This document shows positions 48,801 to 55,717 of a DNA stretch of 64,000 nucleotides, one piece after another. Position numbers and translations under genes: made by a program. The notes below the pieces were generated by a model. The model made no database searches, was not told where the DNA came from, and worked only from the letters and a program-made list of their open reading frames with translations. The number at the start of each line of letters is the position of its first letter. Within the stretch, counting starts at the first letter, position 1. Source of the DNA: Macrocystis pyrifera (taxonomy: Eukaryota > Sar > Phaeophyceae > Laminariales > Laminariaceae); the NCBI GenBank assembly GCA_031763025.1, contig JASSKH010000025.1:8733665-8797664 (forward strand), in the 5' to 3' direction.

Positions 48801-50725
48801 TTTTACAAAACCCTTTGACTCATCACGTACACCTGCAAAACGCCCGTCCACTTCTCGAAAACTCCCCAAAACCCAGTCTGATGCTTCTATTACGGGGGAC
48901 CATAGTACATAGGACCAAATATTGTTAGTAAAAAAAGGTAAATATATAGATTTTTATGTATACCATAGGTCCTACTAACTATGGACCCCCGTAAGAACAG
49001 GTACGTATCACTCTTTGACTACATACACATGCAAAACGCCTGTTCGCTCAACAAACTCTCTCCATTTCCACTCAACTGTTGTTGCTGGTTCACACCATTT
49101 CACCTCGAAAAATACAACAATACATCTGCAAAACGCCTGTTCACTCAACAAAACCTCCACCCATTTCTACCCACCTGCTGTTGTTGCTGCTGCTGGGGCC
49201 ACTGCCCCCCCATCTGAGCGCCCCCGCCCCCCGTCCCCGCACCATAGCCGCCTCCGCCGCCACTCCCCCCTCCCCCGTAACCGCCATCATCTGCCCCAAA
49301 GGGAACAAGCGCTCCCGACATAACACCTGGAGCAGGCGCCGCAAACGGGTCTACTACAGCCGCTGATGGCATTCGCAGAGTGGGGGGGGGGGGGGGGGGG
49401 GTATTTCGAAAGATAACAACAGGAGTCCCATGCCCACAGGAAAGGGGGTTTAGGGGAAAAGGAGTGGGAGAGGGGGGGGAGGGGAGGGGAGGGGAGGGGA
49501 GGGAGGGGTGTAAAAGACGACACGCGGATGGTGGATGGAGACCGGCTTCCGACGACGATCCAGGGGTACAGCTGGCGTCAAAAGCGGCGCGGTGCGATGC
49601 GGTGCGTTGCGGCGCAGTGCGGTGTGGCGCGGTGGCGTGTGGTGCCGTACATAGTTCTCTCCCCCAAGGTGGGTGTCGTGTCGAGGGAGAAATGGGGGGG
49701 GGGGGGGCGCCGTGTGGTGTGGTGCTGCGCTGCTTTGTGGTACTTGGGTGCGGTATATTCATAAAATTAAAAACGAAACACACACACGCACAAGCACACG
49801 CACACGCATAATACCAGCTGTGAGATCCAGGATTTCGTCGAAAACAAATATACCTAAACCTGTGTGCGATACTTCGATCGCGCGCCCTACCACCAACAGT
49901 ATACACGCCAGGCACAATACAACCCACACCAACACAAGAAAAAAATATAACGCTCTGCCGTCCGGAACTACAAAAGAACGCCGTGGGATATCAATTCAAT
50001 CCATTAAGGGCAAACTGTTCGTGGTCCCGTGTTGGCGACACACGACTCAAATTCCGAGTAGTTTTGTCCCGAAAACGGGAGACCGCAGACCGCACGCGGC
50101 CCTTAAGAAGTTACTCAACGGGTCCATAGTTAACAGGACCTACGGTATACATTTAAAAAAAACAACTATATATTCAACTATTTTTACTAACTATATTAGG
50201 TCCTATTTACTATGGTCCCCCGTAATACTACAGCAGTATACCAGGTTATAATACAACACACGCCCGACATGTTAGCTCTTTTAGAACTGCAGTCCCGTTT
50301 CGAGGACAAACCACTCAAAATTCCGACAAGTTCTATTTCTAAAGAGGGGGACCGCCGCCGACACAAAATGTGCAGCATTCCGGCCGGCAACTTATGTAAT
50401 AACCGTTGGCGTCTCCGCATCAACGCCCCCAACGGTCGTAACATCTCCGGAAAGAGCGGTAACGCCTCCTCACTCACCTTTGGCGGGAATCTGGTTCAGC
50501 GGTATGTTGTTGTACACAGGCTGTTGCTGCTGTTGCTGCTGCAGCTGCTGCCCGTTGCCCAGTCCCCCCACCCCGCCGCCCAAAATGCCTCCTCCGTCCT
50601 GCTCCTTCTTGAAACCCTGAATGACGAAGGCGTCGATGCCGTCGAGGCCAGGCTTTGCGGCCGGGGCGGGGGCTGCGAACCCATTCGAGGAGCCAGCCTT
50701 CATGCCCATCTGCTGCAGCGGGGCC
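33624..50725 (-). CDS. epsin-like endocytic adaptor, C-terminal ten exons (partial gene)
   Basis: Ten exons joined by GT/AG introns in matching phases give about 740 residues ending in KYAKWGSIS and TGA at 33624. Four DPF motifs (VDPFAAP, TDPFAVG, WDPFTNT, WDPFAPG) and two NPF motifs (NNPFQPQ, ANPFSNQ) are the peptides by which epsins bind AP-2 and EH proteins. They sit in Gln/Gly-rich disorder. A UIM-like helix, QADLELAMRLQREEEE, follows, with Gln where the UIM consensus has Ser. The last about 210 residues look like a PH-type domain plus a helix. Function in clathrin-coated vesicle formation and ubiquitinated-cargo binding is inferred. The first exon found starts in phase 2, so more exons lie upstream; an ENTH domain is expected there but was not seen. 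A frameshift pair is described in the findings. The alternative is another DPF/NPF-rich adaptor. Confidence 0.65.
34492..34614 (-). CDS. epsin-like gene, exon i (end of PH-like domain)
   Basis: Acceptor TTTTTTTGAAG, donor CGG then GTGAGT. 41 codons: VYKEHGYLWHFTLEEQMDY, then PSIVAKFAHHERRVLEELGQ, the last strands and start of a C-terminal helix. Phase 0 both sides. Confidence 0.8.
34776..34926 (+). mobile_element. poly(C)-flanked repeat, 5'-truncated copy in an intron
   Basis: Matches 22671-22810 from CGCGCTTGGTGCAAGCAATG to CTATCGAGTACA. A C-run follows at once, and another of about 15 bases (34761-34775) precedes the truncated start. Confidence 0.8.
35288..35644 (-). CDS. epsin-like gene, exon h (start of PH-like domain)
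   Basis: Acceptor CTCTCTCCACCAG, donor GGAAG then GTGTGT. 119 codons: a basic/Gly linker, then ECFARISVRTLLVKKWKPTY and FIFELPDLLLLYRS, two predicted strands typical of PH domains. KGTMIKKRVEVKHNHTL follows. Phase 0 both sides. Its acceptor tract is the poly(C) end of a repeat copy. Confidence 0.8.
35657..35713 (-). mobile_element. poly(C)-flanked repeat, very short copy at a 3' splice site
   Basis: G21 (35657-35677), then TACTCGATATGATGAATGGC and GTAGTCGTATGACC. Only the last about 36 bp of the element plus its homopolymer are present. On the gene strand the homopolymer is a C-tract 13 bases before exon h. Confidence 0.75.
36035..36095 (-). CDS. epsin-like gene, exon g (UIM-like helix)
   Basis: Acceptor TTTTTCGCAG, donor GCGCG then GTAGGT. 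61 nt, phase 2 in and phase 0 out, encoding QEQADLELAMRLQREEEERA. The Ala and acidic C-terminal patch fit a ubiquitin-interacting motif; the usual Ser four residues after Ala is Gln. Confidence 0.8.
37046..37112. repeat. 16 bp tandem repeat in intron
   Basis: GTCACTGGTCGTTACC is repeated about four times with few changes, within the intron between exons f and g. Confidence 0.8.
37425..37533 (+). mobile_element. TATTACGGGGG MITE, copy 1
   Basis: 109 bp, termini TATTACGGGGGTCCATAGTT and AACTATGGACCCCCGTAATA. The core reads AAAACCTATATATTCACG (orientation A). It lies in the intron between exons f and g. Confidence 0.9.
37665..37826 (-). CDS. epsin-like gene, exon f (with apparent frame slip)
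   Basis: Acceptor GGTTGTAG, donor GCTCAG then GTCAGA. The acidic frame reads TEEENNWSDDDASEGSREDS and AVGNGNSGRGGRDG. After a G10 run the frame that joins to the UIM exon reads KSAGGKSGSLR. The donor is weaker than the others. Confidence 0.6.
38585..38603. repeat. G19 homopolymer
   Basis: Uninterrupted poly(G) within the intron between exons e and f. No recognisable repeat follows it. Confidence 0.9.
38808..38960. repeat. 18 bp minisatellite
   Basis: CGCGCATACAACGCATAC is repeated about eight times in the intron between exons e and f, flanked by looser ACAACAC-type repeats on both sides (38350-39050). Confidence 0.85.
39055..39197 (-). CDS. epsin-like gene, exon e (with apparent frame slip)
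   Basis: Acceptor CCCTTAG, donor GCCGCG then GTAAGT. The first part reads STGGWDPFAPGPPAGGQQ and PPEDDWG. After GACTGGGG the more protein-like reading, GELTDADIWGNLPKKAA, is in the next frame. The exon is 143 nt, one short of the 144 needed for phase 0 in and out. Confidence 0.65.
39617..40125 (-). CDS. epsin-like gene, exon d
   Basis: Acceptor GGGCGCAG, donor GGGCAG then GTTGGT. It encodes 169 codons: QELLQLGPSSTDPFAVGG, GSANNPFQPQ, QPV followed by 14 Gln, LASAANPFSNQLAPAPAGYV and GWDPFTNTGAAPAVGGGGQ. It holds both NPF motifs and the longest polyQ. Phase 1 in, phase 0 out. Confidence 0.75.
40430..41690. repeat. 31-32 bp minisatellite with GTACCT/AGGTAC cores
   Basis: About 40 diverged units of the type GTACCTCTCGTCGGAACAGA plus GGTGCGTAAAA. 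Unit starts near 40581, 40613, 40644, 40675 and 40707 show the period. GTACCT and AGGTAC in each unit are inverted, so units can pair with one another. It lies in the intron between exons c and d. Arg/Thr-rich open frames here are repeat artefacts. Confidence 0.85.
41722..41832 (-). mobile_element. TATTACGGGGG MITE, copy 2
   Basis: Left end TATTACGGGGGACCATAGTA is intact; right end GGTCACCCACAATA is mutated. Orientation B (TATATGGTTTTTTGGGTG). In the intron between exons c and d. Confidence 0.85.
41895..42410. repeat. degenerate extension of the 31-32 bp minisatellite
   Basis: Units such as TACTACCGCCTGTCGGTA and AGAGGTAC recur at about 30 bp spacing between 42000 and 42380. They resemble a drifted version of the array before the MITE. 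Confidence 0.5.
42411..43853. other. intron sequence, no further feature
   Basis: Rest of the intron between exons c and d. A-rich stretches with CAACA words (43180-43560) and a broken G-tract (43676-43711) are present. No gene on either strand is supported. Confidence 0.45.
43854..44013 (-). CDS. epsin-like gene, exon c
   Basis: Acceptor GAACACAG, donor TCTG then GTAAGA. It encodes GSMQGAGGGGFGGGMV, polyQ, a duplicated QQSGM unit and QVLVPYTGGQSG. Phase 0 in, phase 1 out. Confidence 0.75.
44113..44350. repeat. degenerate tandem repeat of about 35 bp
   Basis: The phrase GGGGATCGAAACTGACTTGT and variants (ATCGAAAATGACTTCG, GTCGAAATTGACTCTT, GTCGCATATGACTTGT) recurs four times, each followed by a T-run. 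In the intron between exons b and c. Confidence 0.7.
44660..44776 (-). mobile_element. TATTACGGGGG MITE, copy 3
   Basis: Left end decayed (TATCACGGATACCATAGC), right end ACCATGGTCCCCCGTAATA intact. Orientation B. In the intron between exons b and c. Confidence 0.8.
45100..45545. repeat. duplicated segment of about 120 bp
   Basis: Segments 45100-45228 and 45430-45545 share GCCGCGAACGGTGCT, GTGTGCGTGCGTGT-like and GAGCAATC blocks in the same order, spaced about 330 bp apart. Confidence 0.6.
45525..45813 (+). pseudogene. Ser/Asn-rich protein-like fragment
   Basis: The plus frame reads NGDDSDDDSSDSNNSNSSQT and SQQSWASSIVNEVGDGGRLL, then RIARHLFDNPLFPFHSV. This looks more like protein than the surrounding frames. 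A MITE begins at 45814 inside the same open frame. No start or splice context could be fixed, and it lies in an intron of the minus-strand gene. No family is recognised. Confidence 0.25.
45814..45922 (+). mobile_element. TATTACGGGGG MITE, copy 4
   Basis: Both termini near perfect (right end CCCCAGTAATA). Orientation A. In the intron between exons b and c. Confidence 0.9.
46135..46243 (+). mobile_element. TATTACGGGGG MITE, copy 5
   Basis: Left end perfect, right end CCCCCGTAACA. Orientation A. Only 212 bp from copy 4. Confidence 0.9.
46604..46712 (-). mobile_element. TATTACGGGGG MITE, copy 6
   Basis: Ends TATTCCGGGGGTC and ACCCCCGCAATA. Orientation B. Confidence 0.9.
46728..46795. mobile_element. 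CTGCAGTCCCGTTTTCGGGAC palindrome, copy 1
   Basis: GGGGACAAACCAGTCAAATT, CCAAGTTGTTTGTCTC and AGAAACGGGACTGCGGTC. A short imperfect palindrome with AACCAGTCAAATTCC at the centre, also seen at 50.0, 50.3, 55.2 and 55.5 kb. Confidence 0.65.
47104..47910. repeat. 33-35 bp minisatellite (CAGGGGGTGTGCTATCT)
   Basis: About 23 units of CCCAGGGGGTGTGCTATCTC plus a variable GCGTGAATTTAT part. It lies in the 5.2 kb intron between exons b and c. A run in one frame (87 codons near 47325) is a repeat artefact. Confidence 0.9.
47935..48620. repeat. about 60 bp degenerate tandem repeat
   Basis: The core GGTAACCGACGGCATCATTC with variants recurs about ten to twelve times at roughly 60 bp spacing, with AGACGTAAGACATGGACCGG between cores. 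It directly follows the 33-35 bp array. Confidence 0.75.
48888..48996 (-). mobile_element. TATTACGGGGG MITE, copy 7
   Basis: Left TATTACGGGGGACCATAGTA, right ACTATGGACCCCCGTAAGA. Orientation B. About 180 bp from exon b. Confidence 0.9.
49175..49362 (-). CDS. epsin-like gene, exon b
   Basis: Acceptor GCCATCAG, donor CAGCAG then GTGGGT. It encodes AAVVDPFAAPAPG, SGALVPFGADDGGYGGGG and MGGQWPQQQQQQQ. Phase 1 in, phase 0 out. The first DPF motif is here. Confidence 0.75.
49382..49401. repeat. G20 homopolymer next to exon b
   Basis: On the gene strand it is a C20 tract ending about 19 bases before exon b, so it may act as the polypyrimidine tract. Confidence 0.8.
50015..50100. mobile_element. 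CTGCAGTCCCGTTTTCGGGAC palindrome, copy 2
   Basis: GTGGTCCCGTGTTGGCGACA, then CTCAAATTCCGAGTAGTTTT and GTCCCGAAAACGGGAGACCG. Left half more decayed than right. Confidence 0.6.
50113..50227 (+). mobile_element. TATTACGGGGG MITE, copy 8
   Basis: Left end decayed (ACTCAACGGGTCCATAG), right end GGTCCCCCGTAATA intact. Orientation A, with an A-rich insertion in the core. Confidence 0.85.
50276..50390. mobile_element. CTGCAGTCCCGTTTTCGGGAC palindrome, copy 3
   Basis: AGAACTGCAGTCCCGTTTCG, ACAAACCACTCAAAATTCCG and, downstream, ATGTGCAGCATTCCGGCC. The tail parallels ACGCAGCATTACCTGCGG after copy 4. Confidence 0.55.
50478..50725 (-). CDS. epsin-like gene, exon a (first seen)
   Basis: The acceptor reads TATCGCAG before GGCCCCG and the donor is AAAG followed by GTGAGT. 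It encodes APLQQMGMKAGSSNGFAAPA, then LDGIDAFVIQGFKKEQDGGG, a polyQ run and YNNIPLNQIPAK. It starts in phase 2 and ends in phase 1. Confidence 0.7.
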
Positions 50726-51095
50726 CTGCGATACCAGGTGTTTATTTTTGGAAAGCATCCACCACACGAGACACCACATGAGAAGTGTTTCAAGTTTTTG
50801 GTGCACGGCCTCCGAGTTCTTACAAATGCCCACCTGCCGCCATGTAGCGGCGCCCTGCTATGAATAGCTTTATTTTTACAGCAGTAGCATATCCCACACG
50901 AGATACGACATACAATCGCTTCCTGCTTCTGGCGCAGGCTCAAATCAAACTCTTATGGACACGTGAGGCAGTCAGGGTGTACGTCTCCGGCACGAATTCC
51001 CAATTTCAGTGTCAAAACGAAATACATAAAAAACATATCTTGAACTTAGAAGCACATCGACAGCAGCAGTAGGTTGTCGATGAAAAAAAGTCAAC
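50726..51095. other. presumed intron upstream of exon a
   Basis: Exon a begins in phase 2 at 50725, so this should be intron. I found no further exon of the gene here. Confidence 0.4.
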
Positions 51096-51214
51096 CATTA
51101 CGCAGGACCATATTAATAGTAAATAGGACCAAACATTGCTAGTAAAAAATAGGTACACGTATAGATTTTCGTGTGTACCGTAGGTCCTATTATTTACCAT
51201 GGTCCCCCGTATAT
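51096..51214 (-). mobile_element. TATTACGGGGG MITE, copy 9
   Basis: Left CATTACGCAGGACCAT, right ACCATGGTCCCCCGTATA. Orientation B; a few TA insertions lengthen it. Confidence 0.8.
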
Positions 51215-51259
51215 TACATCTTGACAATATTAACAACTATTAATAGTCAAGGGTGTTTT

Positions 51260-51560
51260 GCGACAATCCAAACTTGGTCGGGTTATAAAAAACATTTGAA
51301 ACCGACCAACACGACCAGCTGCTCGGTTGAACAGGTACGTAAATCGGAAGTTTCACCGTTTGCTAACCTAACCAACTCACAAAAGTTAACCCAAAACCCA
51401 AGACTCTTCGAGCTTAAAAAACTTTTCATTCTGGTGACTATTTTTCCACAGCAATTACTTGTTCAGTGGGGTTGGGAGCTGCTGTCATATATTATCGTGG
51501 GGAACAACAGACTGCAAAGAACAAACCCCAAACCTAACCATATTCTTCGCAAAACATCCC
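51260..51560 (+). repeat. dispersed repeat of about 280 bp, copy 1
   Basis: AAAACATTTGAAACCGACCA near the left and GTTGGGAGCTGCTGTCATAT near the right match, in the same order on the opposite strand, 59735-59455. Between them similarity is low. Element type unknown. Confidence 0.55.
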
Positions 51561-51589
51561 ATAAAAAAACTGCAAGGTGTTTAACAAGG

Positions 51590-52087
51590 GCCAATTCTTA
51601 TGCCGTCGGATTCGCAGTCAGTTGAAAAAGAGTCCCTTTCAGCACGCTCGCATGAGCTTTTGCCCCGAAAATATTGGAAATTGGTCGTTCTCGCCTCAGA
51701 ATGTGTCGGAGTTCTCTTCAAGATCTATCGGGGGGTGTTCCCCGCTTCTCGAGGGGCCCGGTTGCAAGAAATCACCGTCGGCATTTTTTCGATCGAAACG
51801 AGGTGAATAGGATTGCGATCGGGGATCGAAAATACGTTGTTTTCGATCCGATCGGGTGTTTGGATCGTGTTTGACCCAGCTAGATCGAAAAAGTACGGAC
51901 GGCAATTTCCTGTATCTGGGTGTCTGGAGAAGCGGGAAACATCCCCCAAGTAGATCCCGGGGGGGATCCGAGACATTCTGAGGCGAGAAAGACCAATTCA
52001 TAACATTTCCGGGGAAAAATCTAATGCGAAACTTGCTCAAAGCTTATTTCAACCGACTGGAAATCCGACGGCATAAGAATTGGCCTG
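51590..52087. mobile_element. foldback element, about 205 bp arms
   Basis: CCAATTCTTATGCCGTCGGA at 51591 is answered by TCCGACGGCATAAGAATTGG at 52064-52083. The arms (51590-51800 and 51881-52087) stay alignable throughout, with an 80 bp spacer rich in GATCGAAA/TTTCGATC. No protein is encoded. Confidence 0.85.
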
Positions 52088-52289
52088 TAACAGTAGTAAC
52101 GCTTTTCAGCCGATGTCGCCGGGAATACAAGCACCACCAGATCTACCAGATCTCCGGTGGGGAGACCTAACACAACGAATGTTCTACTAATACGCGTCGA
52201 GGAGATCAGATTACTTAGATCATAACCTGCCGTCTTGATATCGTATCACACTGCGTGATAAGATAGCACATCCCCCCTGGGACAAATTT

Positions 52290-52440
52290 CAGACCCGGTT
52301 TCCTCCAAAACATGTCTCAAGGGGGGGTACACACAACGAAAACGGCGGCTTCTGGAAACGTCTCGTCGAGAAGGTCGCGTAGACGCTTCGGTCGGCGTAT
52401 TCGGTACGCCCTTCCCGTTGCCCGGAAAATCGTCCGGCGG
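52290..52440 (-). pseudogene. short protein-like fragment, possible SGNH hydrolase piece (copy 1)
   Basis: A minus frame reads RLRDLLDETFPEAAVFVVCT followed by PPLRHVLEETGSEI. The pattern Leu-rich helix, Pro-x-Ala, hydrophobic strand, Pro-Pro is common in SGNH/GDSL hydrolases. The DNA aligns with 60190-60250 (ACACACAACGAA, GTCGAGA). No catalytic Ser or His block is present, so the family is only a suggestion. Confidence 0.25.
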
Positions 52441-52442
52441 GG

Positions 52443-52443
<1 letters not shown>

Positions 52444-52499
<56 letters not shown>

Positions 52500-52880
52500 A
52501 CTCATTACCATGCATGGCCGTAGTCGTATGACCATAGACCCTCGCATCCCTACAATGCCGGGACGGAGCGCGTCGGGTTTTCACCGACCAGAGGCAGACA
52601 TTGCTTGCACCACGCGCGAAGCGCCGTGGGGTGTTGGGCGAGTCGCATGAAGGGTGAGCTGCATCCTACTAAGAACCGCTTCAGGTTTTCTTGCATACGG
52701 ACTACAGCATCAATGAATTGATTTAATTTCTGGTGTGGCCACTTCCAGAGACAGCAATGGGTTCACTATGTAACTGCCTCGTGGGTGCCTCACCATATAC
52801 ACACTACGTGATACGATCATCCCCCTTTAGCGGAGTAAAGGTTCTCCCCGCACAAAAATGACGTAACTTGACCGCTAGCC
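52444..52880 (-). mobile_element. poly(C)-flanked repeat, diverged long copy with G55
   Basis: G55 at 52444-52498, then TACTCATTACCATGCATGGC, GTAGTCGTATGACCATAG and the rest in the order of 60347-60750, more diverged toward the right. Confidence 0.8.
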
Positions 52881-52918
52881 GTGGGGGGGGGAGTGTTATC
52901 TTATCACCCAGTGTGATA

Positions 52919-53597
52919 GTGTCACACGGTACGTTGTGCAGGATATGTCCACAGCAGCAGCAGCACAGATTCGATTCAACCCGGGAAAAATGCCCTATAC
53001 GTATAAATCATTCAGGGTAGATATATATATATGTATGTATATATATATTATATATACTGCTCCCGCCCGGCAAAATGAGTTCCTGTTGATCAAGAAGACC
53101 AGGAATATATCTATATGCTGAAATATCTGCACCACTCTGTCTCAAACTGCAAGGACCTCTTTCGCGCTAATATTCAACCAAAGCGTTGCTTACATACAAC
53201 GACAGAGTCCTAAATGTGGTAAAGTGACAGACAGATTGTCAAGTGGGAATCGATGTTTTCGTCCGAGTCGTGATTTAACGACTTTCAAGACAACGAATTT
53301 GAAAGGGGGAGGGGGGGGGGGGGGGGGGGTACTCATTATCATAATTGCGGCGGGCACGGCGTAAAAGCCGCAATTTGCGCAACAACAACTACTGTAATGA
53401 ATGAATGCAGCTCTCCTCTATCAATGGGTGCCGAGAAGTGCTGTACAACAGGGGTAAAAGAGATACGGCAGTGGTCCCTGAGTATTGCCGGTTGAGTATA
53501 TAGTGCCGGTTGTCCGCTGCTGTACAGTGTCAGTGGTATCGCTAGACAGGTGGGATTCATCAAGGGTGGTACCGTGCGAAGTTGTGTCCATCGCCGC
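52919..53597. other. no gene; AT repeats and a G-tract
   Basis: ATATATAT runs near 53022-53056 and a G-rich tract with a 19-base pure run ending near 53329, followed by TACTCATTATCAT. The latter resembles the extreme end of the poly(C)-flanked repeat. Confidence 0.5.
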
Positions 53598-53707
53598 TAT
53601 TACGGGGGTCCATAGTTAACAGGACCAAATATTGTTGGAAAAAAATACGTAAATATATAGGTTTTTATGTACACCATAGGTCCTATTAACTATGGACCCC
53701 AGTAATA
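53598..53707 (-). mobile_element. TATTACGGGGG MITE, copy 10
   Basis: Both ends good (right end ACCCCAGTAATA). Orientation B. Confidence 0.9.
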
Positions 53708-53791
53708 AATATATTGCCGATATTGTTGGCTGGCGCATACCGGTATTATAGAGGGGCCATTACTGCTGTAGCATATCGGCACTATAGAGGG

Positions 53792-53794
<3 letters not shown>

Positions 53795-53823
<29 letters not shown>

Positions 53824-53840
53824 TGGGGGGGGGGGGGGGG
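53795..53840. repeat. G29 and G16 homopolymers
   Basis: Poly(G) 53795-53823, one T, then poly(G) 53825-53840. No TACTC end follows. Confidence 0.9.
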
Positions 53841-53910
53841 TCTGACATGACTCCTACACTGAGAAAGTGCCCAATGTTGTCGGAATCCCGAGAAAAAAAC
53901 AGTTGCGAAC

Positions 53911-54018
53911 TATTACGGAGGACCATAGTAAATAGGACCTACGGTACACACAAAAACCTATATATTTTCCTATTTTTTCTATCAAATTTGGTCCCATTTA
54001 CTATGGTCCTCCGTATTA
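53911..54018 (+). mobile_element. TATTACGGGGG MITE, copy 11
   Basis: Left TATTACGGAGGACCATAGTA, right ACTATGGTCCTCCGTATTA: the G-to-A change on the left is matched by C-to-T on the right, so the ends remain complementary. Orientation A. Confidence 0.9.
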
Positions 54019-54107
54019 ATAAACAGTATTCGCTCTATTCTACAGCAATACATATGCTGCACTTCGATGCGAGTAGACGAGGGGGGAGAAAGTAGTAATC
54101 GGTATCG

Positions 54108-54250
54108 TATCTAGAATTCTCGATATATCATGCGATAGTTTCGGGATAAATCTATATCGAGAATATTCCCGCGATATCTCGATATATCGTATAATGTAAT
54201 ATCGCATGATATATCGCAGATAACGATTATCGCATGACATTAAGACAGCA
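54108..54250. repeat. CGATATATCG palindromic cluster
   Basis: CGATATATCATGCGATA, CTCGATATATCG and GCATGATATATCGC recur, giving many overlapping inverted repeats. Non-coding. Confidence 0.55.
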
Positions 54251-55189
54251 TACATCGCATATGATATACCATGAGAGTCGAGGTTTTTTGTTCTTTCGCG
54301 ATAAAAACGCCTTCCAAGGCAAGAACCGTAGTGGGGAGGGAGGAAAGAAAAAGAAGAGCCCGCTTTGTAACCCCGGGTCTGAGTTACGACTATCTGATAC
54401 AATAGGAAGCAGACAGAAAAGAACGGCGAGGATAATGAATGGGATGAAAAAAAAAAACTATAAACAAAAACTATAATTACGATTTTGGGGGTCGTTGTCA
54501 CTTGCTAGCTCTTGGCAGACAGACCGACTGATAGACAGCTCTTCGCATACAGCCCTTCTTCTTTGAAACAGCCGAACAGCCAAACAACCTTTCTTCTTAT
54601 TCGCAAACTGCCAACCAATAGACAGCTTTTCGCACGGCGCCTAAAAGAGGCGTCTCGCCTTCGACGAACGGCATAGATAGGTGCAGCTGTCGGCGGCCAA
54701 GCTGCTGCTGTCGGTGGCGAACCTGCTGGTGCTGCAACCCCCGCCTCTCCCTTCTCCACGCCCCCTAAAGAGGCGCGTGGTCCTCGCCCTCTGGCAAGAG
54801 TATATATATATATATTAGTAAAAAATGCTACGAGCACCTGTATCGAGGAATGCACCTACCTCGTGTTTCGTCATTTTAATTGGGATACACAAGAACGCAG
54901 CTGCGTTGTGCCATTCTTTCTGTCCCTAGACACAAGCACGGTTTGGATTGAATGCTACTACACAAAATGTCCTGAATTTACGGACAGAGCGGTAGCAGAG
55001 ATAAATAACACTTCACGCATTCGCAACCAATCAGACAGATCAGACAGATCTGATCGTATCATAACAGATCCCCAATCATGATCTATCGTACATGCTTCAG
55101 GAGAGATACATCCCTCATCTGTACAATACTCCACTCCGGGTTTCAACATAAGAACCGGTTGGTCTTCGTATTAAATGTCTAAACGCTCC
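54251..55189. other. no gene recognised
   Basis: Contains loosely repeated GACAGCTCTTCGCA-type words (54530-54640), a TA run (54803-54815) and a CAGATCAGACAGATC repeat (55030-55050). Confidence 0.4.
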
Positions 55190-55345
55190 TTAACCCTCCT
55201 AGAGCTGCAGTCCCGCTTTCGGGCCAATCCAGTCAAATTCCCAGTAGTTTGTCCCCAAACCGGGACTGCAGTCCAAAAAAAGGTTAAATTTTCCGCCCAG
55301 AGTGGGGGCCGTATTAGAATACGCAGCATTACCTGCGGTATTATA
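55190..55345. mobile_element. CTGCAGTCCCGTTTTCGGGAC palindrome, copy 4
   Basis: AGAGCTGCAGTCCCGCTTTC, AATCCAGTCAAATTCCCAGT, AGTTTGTCCCCAAACCGGGA then CTGCAGTCC: the clearest copy of this short palindromic family. Confidence 0.7.
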
Positions 55346-55482
55346 TATAGGACACGTTTCCGGGATCGAATATGTACTGCTGCTGCTACATACAGTTTTA
55401 ATTCTGCAGCTTCAGATTTTGTCTTCCTCATATACATACGGACTGCCTGCGTTTCCTGAATGAGGCCTTTCAACCCTCTTAT

Positions 55483-55680
55483 TAGAGCTGCAATCTCGTT
55501 TTCGGGACAAACCAGTCAAATTATATGATGGGGGTCCATAGTTAATAGGACCTACGGTATACACAAAAACCTTTATATTTACCCATTTTTACTGACAATA
55601 TTTGGTCCTATTAACTATGGTCCCCCGTAACAAGTAGTCTGTCCCCAAAACGGCAGAGACAGTCGATTGCAGTTAGAAAA
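55483..55680. mobile_element. CTGCAGTCCCGTTTTCGGGAC palindrome, copy 5, split by a MITE
   Basis: The left half GAGCTGCAATCTCGTTTTCG to CCAGTCAAATT ends at 55523. The right half AAGTAGTCTGTCCCCAAAAC starts at 55632. The MITE copy 12 lies between, so it inserted later. Confidence 0.75.
55524..55632 (+). mobile_element. TATTACGGGGG MITE, copy 12 (nested)
   Basis: Left TATGATGGGGGTCCATAG, right TGGTCCCCCGTAACA. Orientation A. Inserted in the older palindrome copy 5. Confidence 0.9.
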
Positions 55681-55717
55681 GGGTTGAAACCCGTAGTGCA
55701 AGCGATCGAAGTATCAC

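Larger units (their letters stand above)
52238..52918. mobile_element. composite with 35-40 bp terminal inverted repeats
   Basis: The left end ATCACACTGCGTGATAAGAT followed by AGCACATCCCCC and the right end GGGGGGGAGTGTTATCTTAT followed by CACCCAGTGTGATAG are inverted repeats. Each also contains a small palindrome TATCACACTG-n-GTGATA. The interior holds a protein-like fragment, G55 and part of the poly(C)-flanked repeat. Confidence 0.6.
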
